The notes below the pieces were generated by a model. The model was not told the origin of the DNA, searched no databases, and was given only the letters and a program-made list of their open reading frames with translations. A stretch of 64,000 nucleotides of DNA from an uncultured Aquimarina sp. (GTDB taxonomy: Bacteria; Bacteroidota; Bacteroidia; Flavobacteriales; Flavobacteriaceae), in the NCBI GenBank assembly GCA_947501475.1, contig CANMWA010000009.1:185540-249539 (forward strand), written 5' to 3'. A program made the translations under genes and the position numbers. Positions within the stretch are counted from its first letter, which is position 1; the number at the start of each line of letters is the position of its first letter. This document shows, one piece after another, positions 17,061 to 25,299 of this stretch.

Positions 17061-19076
17061 TTAAATGTTTGATAAGGTTTCTAATTGAGACCTAAGCTTA
17101 GAATTTGAATTGATATAATCATTATCCTGATCTTCGTTTATAATCCTTGCTTTTACAGTATCATCTAACTGTAACTGGATCATCTTTCTTATTTTTGAAT
17201 ACACATCTTTATCCAGTATTGGAGTGATAACTTCAATTCTGTGATCCAGGTTACGGGTCATCCAATCTGCAGAACCGATATACATTTTTTCATTTCCTCC
17301 ATTCGCAAAAATATATACCCTGCCGTGTTCTAAAAAACGATCAACAATGCTGGTAATATAAATATGTTCACTCTGACCTTCAATGCCCGGGACTAGACAA
17401 CAAATACCTCTAACGATAAGCCTTATGTTGACTCCCGCATTATTAGCTTCATATAAAAGATCTATCATTTTATCGTCTTGAAGACTATTAAGTTTTAAGA
17501 TTATAGATGCTTCTTGTCCAGCTTTGGCATTTTCAATTTCTTTCTCTATTAATGTCTTAAATGTACCTCTGGTTGTAAACGGAGAAACTAGTAACTTTTT
17601 TGTTTTCGGAATTATAATTTTTCGCTCCAATAACTGAAAAACCTGATTTAATTCTGAAGTGATTTTTGTATTGGCGGTCATTAACCCAAAATCAGTATAT
17701 ATTTTTGCCGTTTTTTCGTTAAAATTACCGGTACTAATGTATCCATAGGTTTTTGGGTTGTCTGCTTCAGTGCGTTCTATAAGTAGTATTTTAGAATGTA
17801 CTTTAATTCCTGGGTAACTATACACTACTGTTGCTCCGTTTTCCTCTAAAATTTTCCCCCATCGTATATTGTTTTCTTCATCAAACCTTGCTTTTGTTTC
17901 AATAAATACAAAAACTTCTTTTCCGTTTTTTGCTGCATTCTGTAAGGCGTCAGCAAGACCTGATTGTTTTGCAATTCGATATAATGTAACTTTAATTTTG
18001 GTAACATTTTTATCTTCGGAAGCTTGTCTAGCAAGACGAAGAACATCATCAAAGGATTCATAAGGATAATAAAATAGCCTGTCTTTTTCGGTAATCGCAT
18101 CAAACATACTAGAATGTTTCTGAAGTTGAGGATCACGAGTAGGTGTTAATTCATCTTCAGAAAGCTTCTTATTGGTGGGATTTGGAAAACCAAAAAAATC
18201 TTTGAAGTTATGGTATCTTCCGCCACGTAAAATATCAGTTTCGTTAGCATCTAATATTTTTTTTAGATGTTCTAATAGTTCAGGTGGCATTGTATCATCT
18301 ATTAAAAGTCGGGTGACCTGTCCTGTATCTCTATTGCCTAGAGAATCTTTAATTTTGGTTAATAAATCTCCAGAATATTCATTGTCAATATATAACTCTG
18401 CATCACGCGAAATTTTTATAGAATGAAATACCGATGTTTCTTTTTGTGCATAAAATTTTGCAAGATTATGCTTTAAAATATCATCAACAAAAGTGATGTA
18501 ATGTGTGTTGTTTTCATCTGGAAATGTAATAAATCTAGGAGTGTCTGATGGAATTTTGACAACAATAATTTCTTCATTGTTTAGTAGCGCTGTTAGATAT
18601 AGTTCTTCATTTTCTATAAAAATCTTTTTATTTTCACGCTCGACATTAATACCTAGTGTAAGTTTGTTTTGCAGGTTTTCTTTATAATACTTCTCGGCAA
18701 ATGCTTTTTGGGATGCTGTGAAATCTTCGCATCTCACTAATTGAATGCCTTCATTTTTAAGTTCAGGAAGGATATGATTTTTAAAAAGATCACCAAATTC
18801 TTTTTGTTGAAGATCTACTTGTTTTTTAATTTTTTTTAAAAGCTTATTGGGCTTAGTAATTAGTTTTTTTCTTAATGTCTTATCCAGATTTTTAATTTTT
18901 CTAATATCAGATACGCGTACCTTAAAAAACTCATCCAGATTAGATGAAAAAATGGCCAGAAATTTAATTCGTTCATATAAGGGGTTACTTTCATCTGCAG
19001 CTTCTTGTAATACTCTATGATTGAAACGTAACCAAGAAAGATCTCTATTGTAATACTTTTTTGATATTAATGCCAT
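17061..19076 (-). CDS. ppk1: Polyphosphate kinase 1
   Basis: The 671-residue protein starts with YYNRDLSWLRFNHRVLQEA and FSSNLDEFFKVR, the PPK1 N-terminal signature. It contains KVHSKILLIER with H427, matching the autophosphorylated His435 of E. coli PPK1. STGNFNEKTAKIYTDFGL and IGSADWMTRNLDHRIEV are the second phospholipase-D-like half. It reversibly makes polyphosphate from ATP at the membrane. The length is normal. It lies upstream of the PycTM gene (11-base gap) and 133 bases after the antiporter gene on the same strand, so it may have its own promoter or be read from the antiporter operon. Confidence 0.97.
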   Translation of the reverse strand: MALISKKYYNRDLSWLRFNHRVLQEAADESNPLYERIKFLAIFSSNLDEFFKVRVSDIRKIKNLDKTLRKKLITKPNKLLKKIKKQVDLQQKEFGDLFKNHILPELKNEGIQLVRCEDFTASQKAFAEKYYKENLQNKLTLGINVERENKKIFIENEELYLTALLNNEEIIVVKIPSDTPRFITFPDENNTHYITFVDDILKHNLAKFYAQKETSVFHSIKISRDAELYIDNEYSGDLLTKIKDSLGNRDTGQVTRLLIDDTMPPELLEHLKKILDANETDILRGGRYHNFKDFFGFPNPTNKKLSEDELTPTRDPQLQKHSSMFDAITEKDRLFYYPYESFDDVLRLARQASEDKNVTKIKVTLYRIAKQSGLADALQNAAKNGKEVFVFIETKARFDEENNIRWGKILEENGATVVYSYPGIKVHSKILLIERTEADNPKTYGYISTGNFNEKTAKIYTDFGLMTANTKITSELNQVFQLLERKIIIPKTKKLLVSPFTTRGTFKTLIEKEIENAKAGQEASIILKLNSLQDDKMIDLLYEANNAGVNIRLIVRGICCLVPGIEGQSEHIYITSIVDRFLEHGRVYIFANGGNEKMYIGSADWMTRNLDHRIEVITPILDKDVYSKIRKMIQLQLDDTVKARIINEDQDNDYINSNSKLRSQLETLSNI

Positions 19077-19209
19077 TTTTAAATTCTTTATTGCACTAGG
19101 GTATAGTCTAGTTGGGTTACAATGTATGATGCTTCTTTAAAAAATGAAGCCTAAAGTTAGATTTAAGTCGTGTTTATGTAAAAAACATGTCTTTATATTG
19201 GGCGATACT

Positions 19210-20451
19210 TTAGTTATATATCTTTTTCACTACTTTTCCGATACTAAGTCCTTGCACAATTATAGAAAACAAAACGACTACATAGGTAATGTATAATAGT
19301 ACTTCTGAAGAAGGATTGTCTGCTAGACTTAATGCCAAAGCTATAGAAATTCCTCCTCTAAGACCTCCCCAAGTCAATATAGTTACTGTTTTTATAGAAC
19401 TACTTTCTTGATGTTTCAATAGAGAATATGGGATAAAAACAGAGATAAATCTTGAAATCAATACAATTAAGATTGCTATACTCCCCAGAGTGAGATGATT
19501 GATATCAAATTTTAAAAGGTGAATAGCTAAGCCAATAAGCACAAAGAGAATTCCATTAAAAACATCATCTAGCACTTCCCATATTTCATTAATCATTTTT
19601 CTTGTTGGCCCTTTATTAGTAGCAATATTTAATTTGTTGCCAATGATCATTCCGGCAACTACCATAGCCAAGGGGCCTGAAACATGAATGAGAGATGCAA
19701 AAGCATATCCACCCATTACAATAGCTAGAGTTATCATCACTGCCAATTGGGGATTATCGTTTACAGATTTTACAGATCGATATCCAACAAATCCTAACAA
19801 AGCTCCATATACTATTCCGCCAACAGCTTCTTCAAGAAATAATTTTCCGATCTCAAAACCAACAGAACCTTCTGTGTGATGTTCTCCCATTCCTGAAAGA
19901 ATTAGAATTCCAGAAAATACAACAACACCAATCCCATCATTAAATAGGGATTCTCCTTCAATTTTAATACTCAGGCTTTTGGCAATATTCGCTTTTTTAA
20001 GAATAGCCATTACCGCTATTGGATCTGTAGGGGAGATTAATGCCCCAAATAGTAAGGTATGTAAAAAAGGGAGTTCGATACTAATCAATTGAGCTGCTCC
20101 ATATGTTAATCCACCAACAATAAAAGTAGATATTAATACACCTAGTGTAGCAAATAAAATAATTGGCCACTTTTCTTTTGCTAATTCATCAATATTTACG
20201 TGCAATGCTCCTGCAAAAAGAAGAAAACTTAAAATCCCATCAAGAAGAAGTGATCTGAAATCAGAATTAGTTACAATATCACAAAAAAACTGATAGAATT
20301 CTGGTATAAGACTTTTACTAAATGTTATAATTATGATAGTGGCCAAACTCATCAGCATCAAACCAATAGTTGTAGGTAGCTTAAGCCACTTATAATTCAC
20401 AAAGTTGAAAAAAGCAGCGATAGCAAAAATAATGCTGAAAGATTGTAACAT
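19210..20451 (-). CDS. CPA1-type Na+/H+ antiporter
   Basis: The 413-residue protein has about 12 or 13 predicted transmembrane helices. Family motifs include GALISPTDPIAVMAIL (about 141-156) and GESLFNDGIGVVVF (about 165-178), whose Asn-Asp pair forms the ion site of CPA1/NhaP antiporters. There is no long cytoplasmic C-terminal domain. It exchanges sodium (or potassium) for protons across the inner membrane, for pH and salt balance. It begins 24 bases after the stop of the Rieske-ThDP gene and is probably its cotranscribed partner. Confidence 0.9.
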   Translation of the reverse strand: MLQSFSIIFAIAAFFNFVNYKWLKLPTTIGLMLMSLATIIIITFSKSLIPEFYQFFCDIVTNSDFRSLLLDGILSFLLFAGALHVNIDELAKEKWPIILFATLGVLISTFIVGGLTYGAAQLISIELPFLHTLLFGALISPTDPIAVMAILKKANIAKSLSIKIEGESLFNDGIGVVVFSGILILSGMGEHHTEGSVGFEIGKLFLEEAVGGIVYGALLGFVGYRSVKSVNDNPQLAVMITLAIVMGGYAFASLIHVSGPLAMVVAGMIIGNKLNIATNKGPTRKMINEIWEVLDDVFNGILFVLIGLAIHLLKFDINHLTLGSIAILIVLISRFISVFIPYSLLKHQESSSIKTVTILTWGGLRGGISIALALSLADNPSSEVLLYITYVVVLFSIIVQGLSIGKVVKKIYN

Positions 20452-20475
20452 GTTTTCTAGGGTTTTATATGCAAA

Positions 20476-22431
20476 CTATATGAGATTTACATCAGTTATT
20501 ACTTCTAGTAGTGCTGGTCCATCATGATCTCGCACTTTTTCCATGGCAGGAATTAAATCTTCAAGTTTTTCTACTCTTATGCCAAGAGCACCACAGTTTT
20601 CTGCAAACTGTGCAAAACTTGGATTGTGTAAAGAAGTTTGCCAAACATCTAGTTCTGCAGCACGTTGTTCTTTGGATATTTTACCAAGTTCAGAATTATT
20701 GAGTACAATATGTTTAATGTTCATATTATACTTTACTAAAGTTGTGATTTCGGTAAGGTATTGTCCTAAGCCTCCGTCTCCTGATACAGACCAGATAGGC
20801 CGTTCATGACCTTTTGCAGCCCAAGCACCCATAGCTGCGGGTAATGCAAACCCTATAGAACCTAGATAACCCGACATTAAAACAGACTGATTTTTTGACT
20901 CAAAATATCGCCCGAATGAATATGTATTATTTCCTACGTCGACTGCTATTACTGCATTGGCCGGAGTAACCTTATTCATCGCGTCAAAAACAGCGATAGA
21001 ACTTAATCCTTTACTACTATTATCTTCTAGGCGACTTTGTTTTTCTTCTTTCCAAAGTTTCCAGCGTTCTTCAATTTCTGGGCGCTGGTCTATTGTATTG
21101 GTTTTTCCTTTAGTTTTTTCTTCTAGAATTTCCAAAGTTTCTGAAATTTCGCCCCATAATGCAACATCTACTTTATGAAACTTACTCAATGCCATAGGGT
21201 CAAAATCAACTTGGATAAGTGGCTTTTTTGGAGTAATACCGGTATGATTAGAGAAAGAAGCACCAAAAACAATCAATAGATCACTTTCATTCATAAACCA
21301 AGAAGCGATAGGGGTACCACTTCGACCCAATACTCCACACCCTAATTCATGATTATCAGCGATAAGTCCTTTACCCTTAAAAGTAGTAATTACAGGACAA
21401 TTCAATGTTTCTGCATACGCAATGATACGATCCATATTAAATCTGGCACCATGTCCTACGACTATAACAGGTCTTTTAGCTAATAAAATCATATCATTAG
21501 CTTTTTTAACCATTTCTTTTGGAGGGGAAATATTGAAAGGAGTAATGCGATTTTCTGGAGTTTGCGCCTTGTCTTTTTCATGTTTTTTACTGAAAGCTAC
21601 TTCGTCTGGGAACGTAAGGTGCGCAACATCTCGTTTAATAAGCGCTGTTTTAATAGCCAAAGACATTAATTCGCTATGATTAGAATTTTGATGTACTGCG
21701 TGATTAAATTCTGCTACAGATTCAAATGCCTTTGCTAAGTCTACTTCTTGAAAAGCTCCGGTACCCACCACCTGAGTATTTACTTGCCCTGATATTGCGA
21801 GTAAAGGGGCACGATCTACTTTTGCATCCCACATCCCAGTAAACATATTAGTAGCTCCTGGACCTGCAATACCAAAGCAAACAGCTGGCTTACCAGTAAG
21901 TTTTGCATATCCTGAAGCTGCAAAAGCTGCTGCGCCTTCATGACGAACACCAAAATATTTTAATTTACCTTCTTTTTCTTGTCTTCGCATAGCATCAGCA
22001 ACACCAAGATTACTGTGTCCCACCATTCCGAATGCTGTATCCACACCCCAGTTTACCATGGTTTGTACCATTACATCAGAAATGGTTTCTTCGTGAGCAG
22101 TTTCTTCAGGAATACCTACATAAATTGCATCGCCTTTTTCTTTAACTTCAAAAGTAGTTACACCATCATCATAACCACCTGGAGGGAGTCCTGTACACGG
22201 GTGAAAATCCCAACCATGCCATGGGCAACGGAGTAATCCATTTTCTATAGACCCTTCTCCTAAAGGTCCTCCTTGATGAGGGCATCGATTGTCTAAAGCA
22301 GAAAATTTTCCTTCGAAATGTGTTAAGCAAACACCCTGATGACCCGCAGTAACAGTTTGTACCCTTCCTTCAGGGAGTTTATCTTTATTATCCAGTACTT
22401 TATACCATACTGTTTCTTTTTTTGGAGTCAT
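20476..22431 (-). CDS. Rieske domain-thiamine diphosphate enzyme fusion (pyruvate oxidase/acetolactate synthase-like)
   Basis: The first 108 of 651 residues form a Rieske [2Fe-2S] domain with C50-x-H52 and C69-x-x-H72 (CPHQGG and CPWHGW). Residues 115-650 are a complete three-domain ThDP enzyme. The cofactor-activating Glu is E165 in GVRHEGAAAF, the middle domain is intact, and the Mg-ThDP motif runs from GDG (551-553) to NN (578-579). Closest by eye are pyruvate oxidase and acetolactate synthase; the substrate is unknown. The Rieske cluster could pass electrons from a ThDP-bound intermediate, but this is inference. It lies in a run with a Rieske-glutamate synthase fusion. The frame is continuous across the join. 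Confidence 0.9.
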   Translation of the reverse strand: MTPKKETVWYKVLDNKDKLPEGRVQTVTAGHQGVCLTHFEGKFSALDNRCPHQGGPLGEGSIENGLLRCPWHGWDFHPCTGLPPGGYDDGVTTFEVKEKGDAIYVGIPEETAHEETISDVMVQTMVNWGVDTAFGMVGHSNLGVADAMRRQEKEGKLKYFGVRHEGAAAFAASGYAKLTGKPAVCFGIAGPGATNMFTGMWDAKVDRAPLLAISGQVNTQVVGTGAFQEVDLAKAFESVAEFNHAVHQNSNHSELMSLAIKTALIKRDVAHLTFPDEVAFSKKHEKDKAQTPENRITPFNISPPKEMVKKANDMILLAKRPVIVVGHGARFNMDRIIAYAETLNCPVITTFKGKGLIADNHELGCGVLGRSGTPIASWFMNESDLLIVFGASFSNHTGITPKKPLIQVDFDPMALSKFHKVDVALWGEISETLEILEEKTKGKTNTIDQRPEIEERWKLWKEEKQSRLEDNSSKGLSSIAVFDAMNKVTPANAVIAVDVGNNTYSFGRYFESKNQSVLMSGYLGSIGFALPAAMGAWAAKGHERPIWSVSGDGGLGQYLTEITTLVKYNMNIKHIVLNNSELGKISKEQRAAELDVWQTSLHNPSFAQFAENCGALGIRVEKLEDLIPAMEKVRDHDGPALLEVITDVNLI

Positions 22432-22451
22432 GATCAGTTATTTTTTAGGGG

Positions 22452-22835
22452 TTAACATTTGTTATTAAATTGGTCTTGTCTAATTTTTACTGCTCTAAAG
22501 GAATAGATGATTAATGCAATCAAACCTAATAGAGCGCTAATGATACCGGCAATAGTTATATATATAGCCGAATCAAAATTGGTTTCTACACTTTTATATA
22601 CTCCTGAAATCAATGCAGAAATCACAAAAAGAGCAACGGCAGTGTATAAGAATACCATGGCGCTATTTAATAACTTAAGTTGTTTTAGCTTCTGCTTAAT
22701 TAGGATTTTATCGATAGTTACTTCAGCAATCAATGTCTTAATCTCTGTACTGAGATTTACTAAAAGATTAGAAGTGGATAATATCAAAAGTCCAATGCCA
22801 GGTATTATAGTGGCCGGAATATACCAATGCTCCAT
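22452..22835 (-). CDS. DUF2721-like small membrane protein
   Basis: The 127-residue protein has an N-terminal hydrophobic segment (IIPGIGLLILSTSNLLV, about 10-26), a charged amphipathic middle (about 35-55) and two further helices (about 57-80 and 90-113). The pattern P-G-I-G-L-L-x-L-S-T-S-N resembles DUF2721, a small inner-membrane family of unknown role. It sits between the unknown 249-residue protein gene and the Rieske-ThDP gene with gaps of only 5 and 20 bases, so all three should be on one transcript. Confidence 0.75.
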   Translation of the reverse strand: MEHWYIPATIIPGIGLLILSTSNLLVNLSTEIKTLIAEVTIDKILIKQKLKQLKLLNSAMVFLYTAVALFVISALISGVYKSVETNFDSAIYITIAGIISALLGLIALIIYSFRAVKIRQDQFNNKC

Positions 22836-22840
22836 AATAC

Positions 22841-23590
22841 TTAATTTTTATATGCAGTAATAGCTTCTTCGAAAAATGTTGCAACGGTAACCTCATCAAT
22901 ACCGGTTACCGGTAAAACAGCTCCCTTAAATCCATCATTATACCATTTACCATTTGTTAATGGATTAAGGTCTGACGTATCTAATCCATCGTGTCCTTTA
23001 TAGGCACTTAGATAGAAATAGTAATCATTAATCATCGCATCAGGGATAGCAAGACCTAAACCTATGGTAAGCCCTGTGTTATCTCCTAGAGATACAAAAG
23101 CTCCTGTGTCAAAATGATGTGGCCAAGTCCTAATGTCTGATTTAAGATTCTGATTTTCTAAGAAAGTGTCTAGCGTAAGTTGTGCTAATATCCTAAAATT
23201 TGTTAATTCTCCTAGCCTCGCTATATCATGTAATTTAAAAGTAAAATCATCTGTAATGGGAGTGTAAGGCAACTCATAATGAAGATTATATTTGAAAGGT
23301 TTTTTGATACCTGCTTTGATTGCCGTTTGTGTAATCCATTCCAAAACCTCTGCATGTGTAGCCCCGTCTAATCGTAATGAATTTTTAGAATTTTTAGAAT
23401 TCCACTCTAGGGTAAAACGTTGATAATTGAGAGAAAGGGTGTCACCATCTTTGTTTAATGGGTGGGTATACATACTTCCTTCGGTGGTAGAAAACCCTAA
23501 ATTAGTATGGCTGTCATCCTCTTTTTTATCTAAAAAACTTATTCCAGCGGCAGCTAGATATTGAGCTGCCAAGTGCATTTGAGTAGTCAT
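22841..23590 (-). CDS. Unrecognised soluble protein in the Rieske-enzyme operon
   Basis: I do not recognise this 249-residue protein. It has no signal peptide or membrane segment. It begins with MHLAAQYLAAAGISF, then a mixed alpha/beta region, then a motif-rich C-terminal half with TWPHHFDTGAF (about 165-175) and a Gly-rich turn after it; the two His next to Asp could bind metal. It follows the Rieske-glutamate synthase gene by 40 bases and precedes the DUF2721-like gene by 5, so it probably belongs to the same process. Codon use and length leave no doubt that it is coding. Confidence 0.75.
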   Translation of the reverse strand: MTTQMHLAAQYLAAAGISFLDKKEDDSHTNLGFSTTEGSMYTHPLNKDGDTLSLNYQRFTLEWNSKNSKNSLRLDGATHAEVLEWITQTAIKAGIKKPFKYNLHYELPYTPITDDFTFKLHDIARLGELTNFRILAQLTLDTFLENQNLKSDIRTWPHHFDTGAFVSLGDNTGLTIGLGLAIPDAMINDYYFYLSAYKGHDGLDTSDLNPLTNGKWYNDGFKGAVLPVTGIDEVTVATFFEEAITAYKN

Positions 23591-23630
23591 ATTTTATTGG
23601 TTTATCAAGTAATATATTTCTTTTAGATGT

Positions 23631-25274
23631 TTACATAACTCCTGCATAGTTAATACCTGTTAATCGATGCGTATCATGATCAAAAGTAGAAAGGTCATCA
23701 TGATTGAATTTTGAAACATCATCATGTCCACAAGCTCTTGCAATTACCTTTATCAGGTTATTGGTAGCATCAAAATAATTGTATAATTGTTTAGCAGAAG
23801 ATTCTATAATTAATCTACTTCTTAGTGATTCTTTTTGTGTAGCAATCCCTACAGGGCAATTATTACTACCACATGCCCGCATCCCTAAACAACCAATGGC
23901 TTGCAGAGCAGCATTAGATACAGCAATAGCATCTGCACCTAGCATCATGGCTTTTGCATAATCTTCAGCAACACGAAGTCCACCAGTAATAATGAGTGTA
24001 ATATCTGTCGCACCAACTTTATCGAGATATTTTCTAGCTCTGGCCAACGCCGGAATGGTGGGGACGTTAATATTATCACGTAAAATAGTAGGAGCAGAGC
24101 CTGTTCCACCACCTCGTCCATCCAAAATAATATAATCTACACCTACGTCTAATGCAAATTGGATATCTTTTTCGATATGACTAGCAGCAATTTTAAAACC
24201 AACAGGAATTCCCCCTGTACGTTTTCTTACTTCTTCTGCAAAATCTTTAAAATCCTGTACGCCATGAAAATCTGGGAAAGTGGCAGGTGAAATAGCTGTT
24301 TGCCCTTGTTGCAACCCACGAACTTCTGCAATTTCTTTACTTACCTTGTTGCCAGGTAAATGTCCTCCGGTTCCTGTTTTTGCACCTTGCCCTCCTTTAA
24401 AATGAAATGCCTGAACTTTATCTAACTTATCCCACGAAAAACCAAATTGAGCAGAGGCCAATTCGTAGAAATATTTGGTGTTATTTTCTTGTTCTTGGGG
24501 GAGCATACCGCCTTCACCAGAACAGATTCCGGTTCCGGCCATTTCTGCACCTTTGGATAATGCAATTTTGGCTTCTCTTGAAAGCGCACCAAAACTCATA
24601 TCACTAACAAACAGAGGTATGTCGATTGTTAATGGTTTTTTAGCATTAGGACCAATCACTACTTTAGTAGCTACTTCTTCATGATCTAATAAAGGTCTGC
24701 TTGCTAACTGAGCTGGTAAAAACTGAATGTCGTTCCATTTGGGTAAGGTATTTCTATCGACCCCCATTGATGCCGAAAAACCGTGATGCCCCAGGTTTTT
24801 TAAACCATTTTTTGCTAATTCTTTAATGTATCCTGTGTAAGGCTCTGTCTCTTCTGGATGCGTATCGGCATATGAGCCAAGATATTCTTCACGATTAAAA
24901 GGTTGCGGATGTTCGTTTAGATATGCATCGATTTCTAATTCATCTACATATATAGTATCGCCTTCAATTTTTGAAGTAAATTTATGTAAAACCTCGTTAT
25001 TATTATATTCTGAAACTCCGGTATCATAACGGTAATCCCAGCCATGAACTCCACAAATAAGATTGTGTCCGTCGATATGCCCATCGGCCATTAGTGCACC
25101 TCTGTGGAGGCACCTTCCGTATAAGACAGAAATATCGGCATCAAATTTTATGATTACTAAATCTAATCCATTTAGCAGAGCGTGAGCTGGTTTTTTGTTC
25201 TCTAAGTTGCTAAGTTGTGCAATTGCAACAGGTTTTTTCATCTGTATGTTTTTATCATTTATTAAGAAGTCCAA
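23631..25274 (-). CDS. Rieske domain-glutamate synthase (FMN, 3Fe-4S) fusion
   Basis: Residues 1-115 of 547 form a Rieske domain with C55-x-H57 and C74-x-x-H77 (CLHRGA and CGVHGWD). Residues about 165-510 form the FMN-binding, synthase-type domain of ferredoxin-dependent glutamate synthase: PLFVSDMSFGALS, GEGGMLPQE, KGGQGAKTGTGGHLPG, ILDGRGGGTG, and the 3Fe-4S cysteines C462-x5-C468-x4-C473. The glutamine amidotransferase domain is absent, as in archaeal-type enzymes, so ammonia would have to come from elsewhere or the reaction differs. M12 is a possible alternative start. The gene begins 25 bases after the stop of the large outer-membrane protein gene. Confidence 0.9.
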   Translation of the reverse strand: MDFLINDKNIQMKKPVAIAQLSNLENKKPAHALLNGLDLVIIKFDADISVLYGRCLHRGALMADGHIDGHNLICGVHGWDYRYDTGVSEYNNNEVLHKFTSKIEGDTIYVDELEIDAYLNEHPQPFNREEYLGSYADTHPEETEPYTGYIKELAKNGLKNLGHHGFSASMGVDRNTLPKWNDIQFLPAQLASRPLLDHEEVATKVVIGPNAKKPLTIDIPLFVSDMSFGALSREAKIALSKGAEMAGTGICSGEGGMLPQEQENNTKYFYELASAQFGFSWDKLDKVQAFHFKGGQGAKTGTGGHLPGNKVSKEIAEVRGLQQGQTAISPATFPDFHGVQDFKDFAEEVRKRTGGIPVGFKIAASHIEKDIQFALDVGVDYIILDGRGGGTGSAPTILRDNINVPTIPALARARKYLDKVGATDITLIITGGLRVAEDYAKAMMLGADAIAVSNAALQAIGCLGMRACGSNNCPVGIATQKESLRSRLIIESSAKQLYNYFDATNNLIKVIARACGHDDVSKFNHDDLSTFDHDTHRLTGINYAGVM

Positions 25275-25299
25275 GAAGTATCTTGGTATTTCATTTCAA

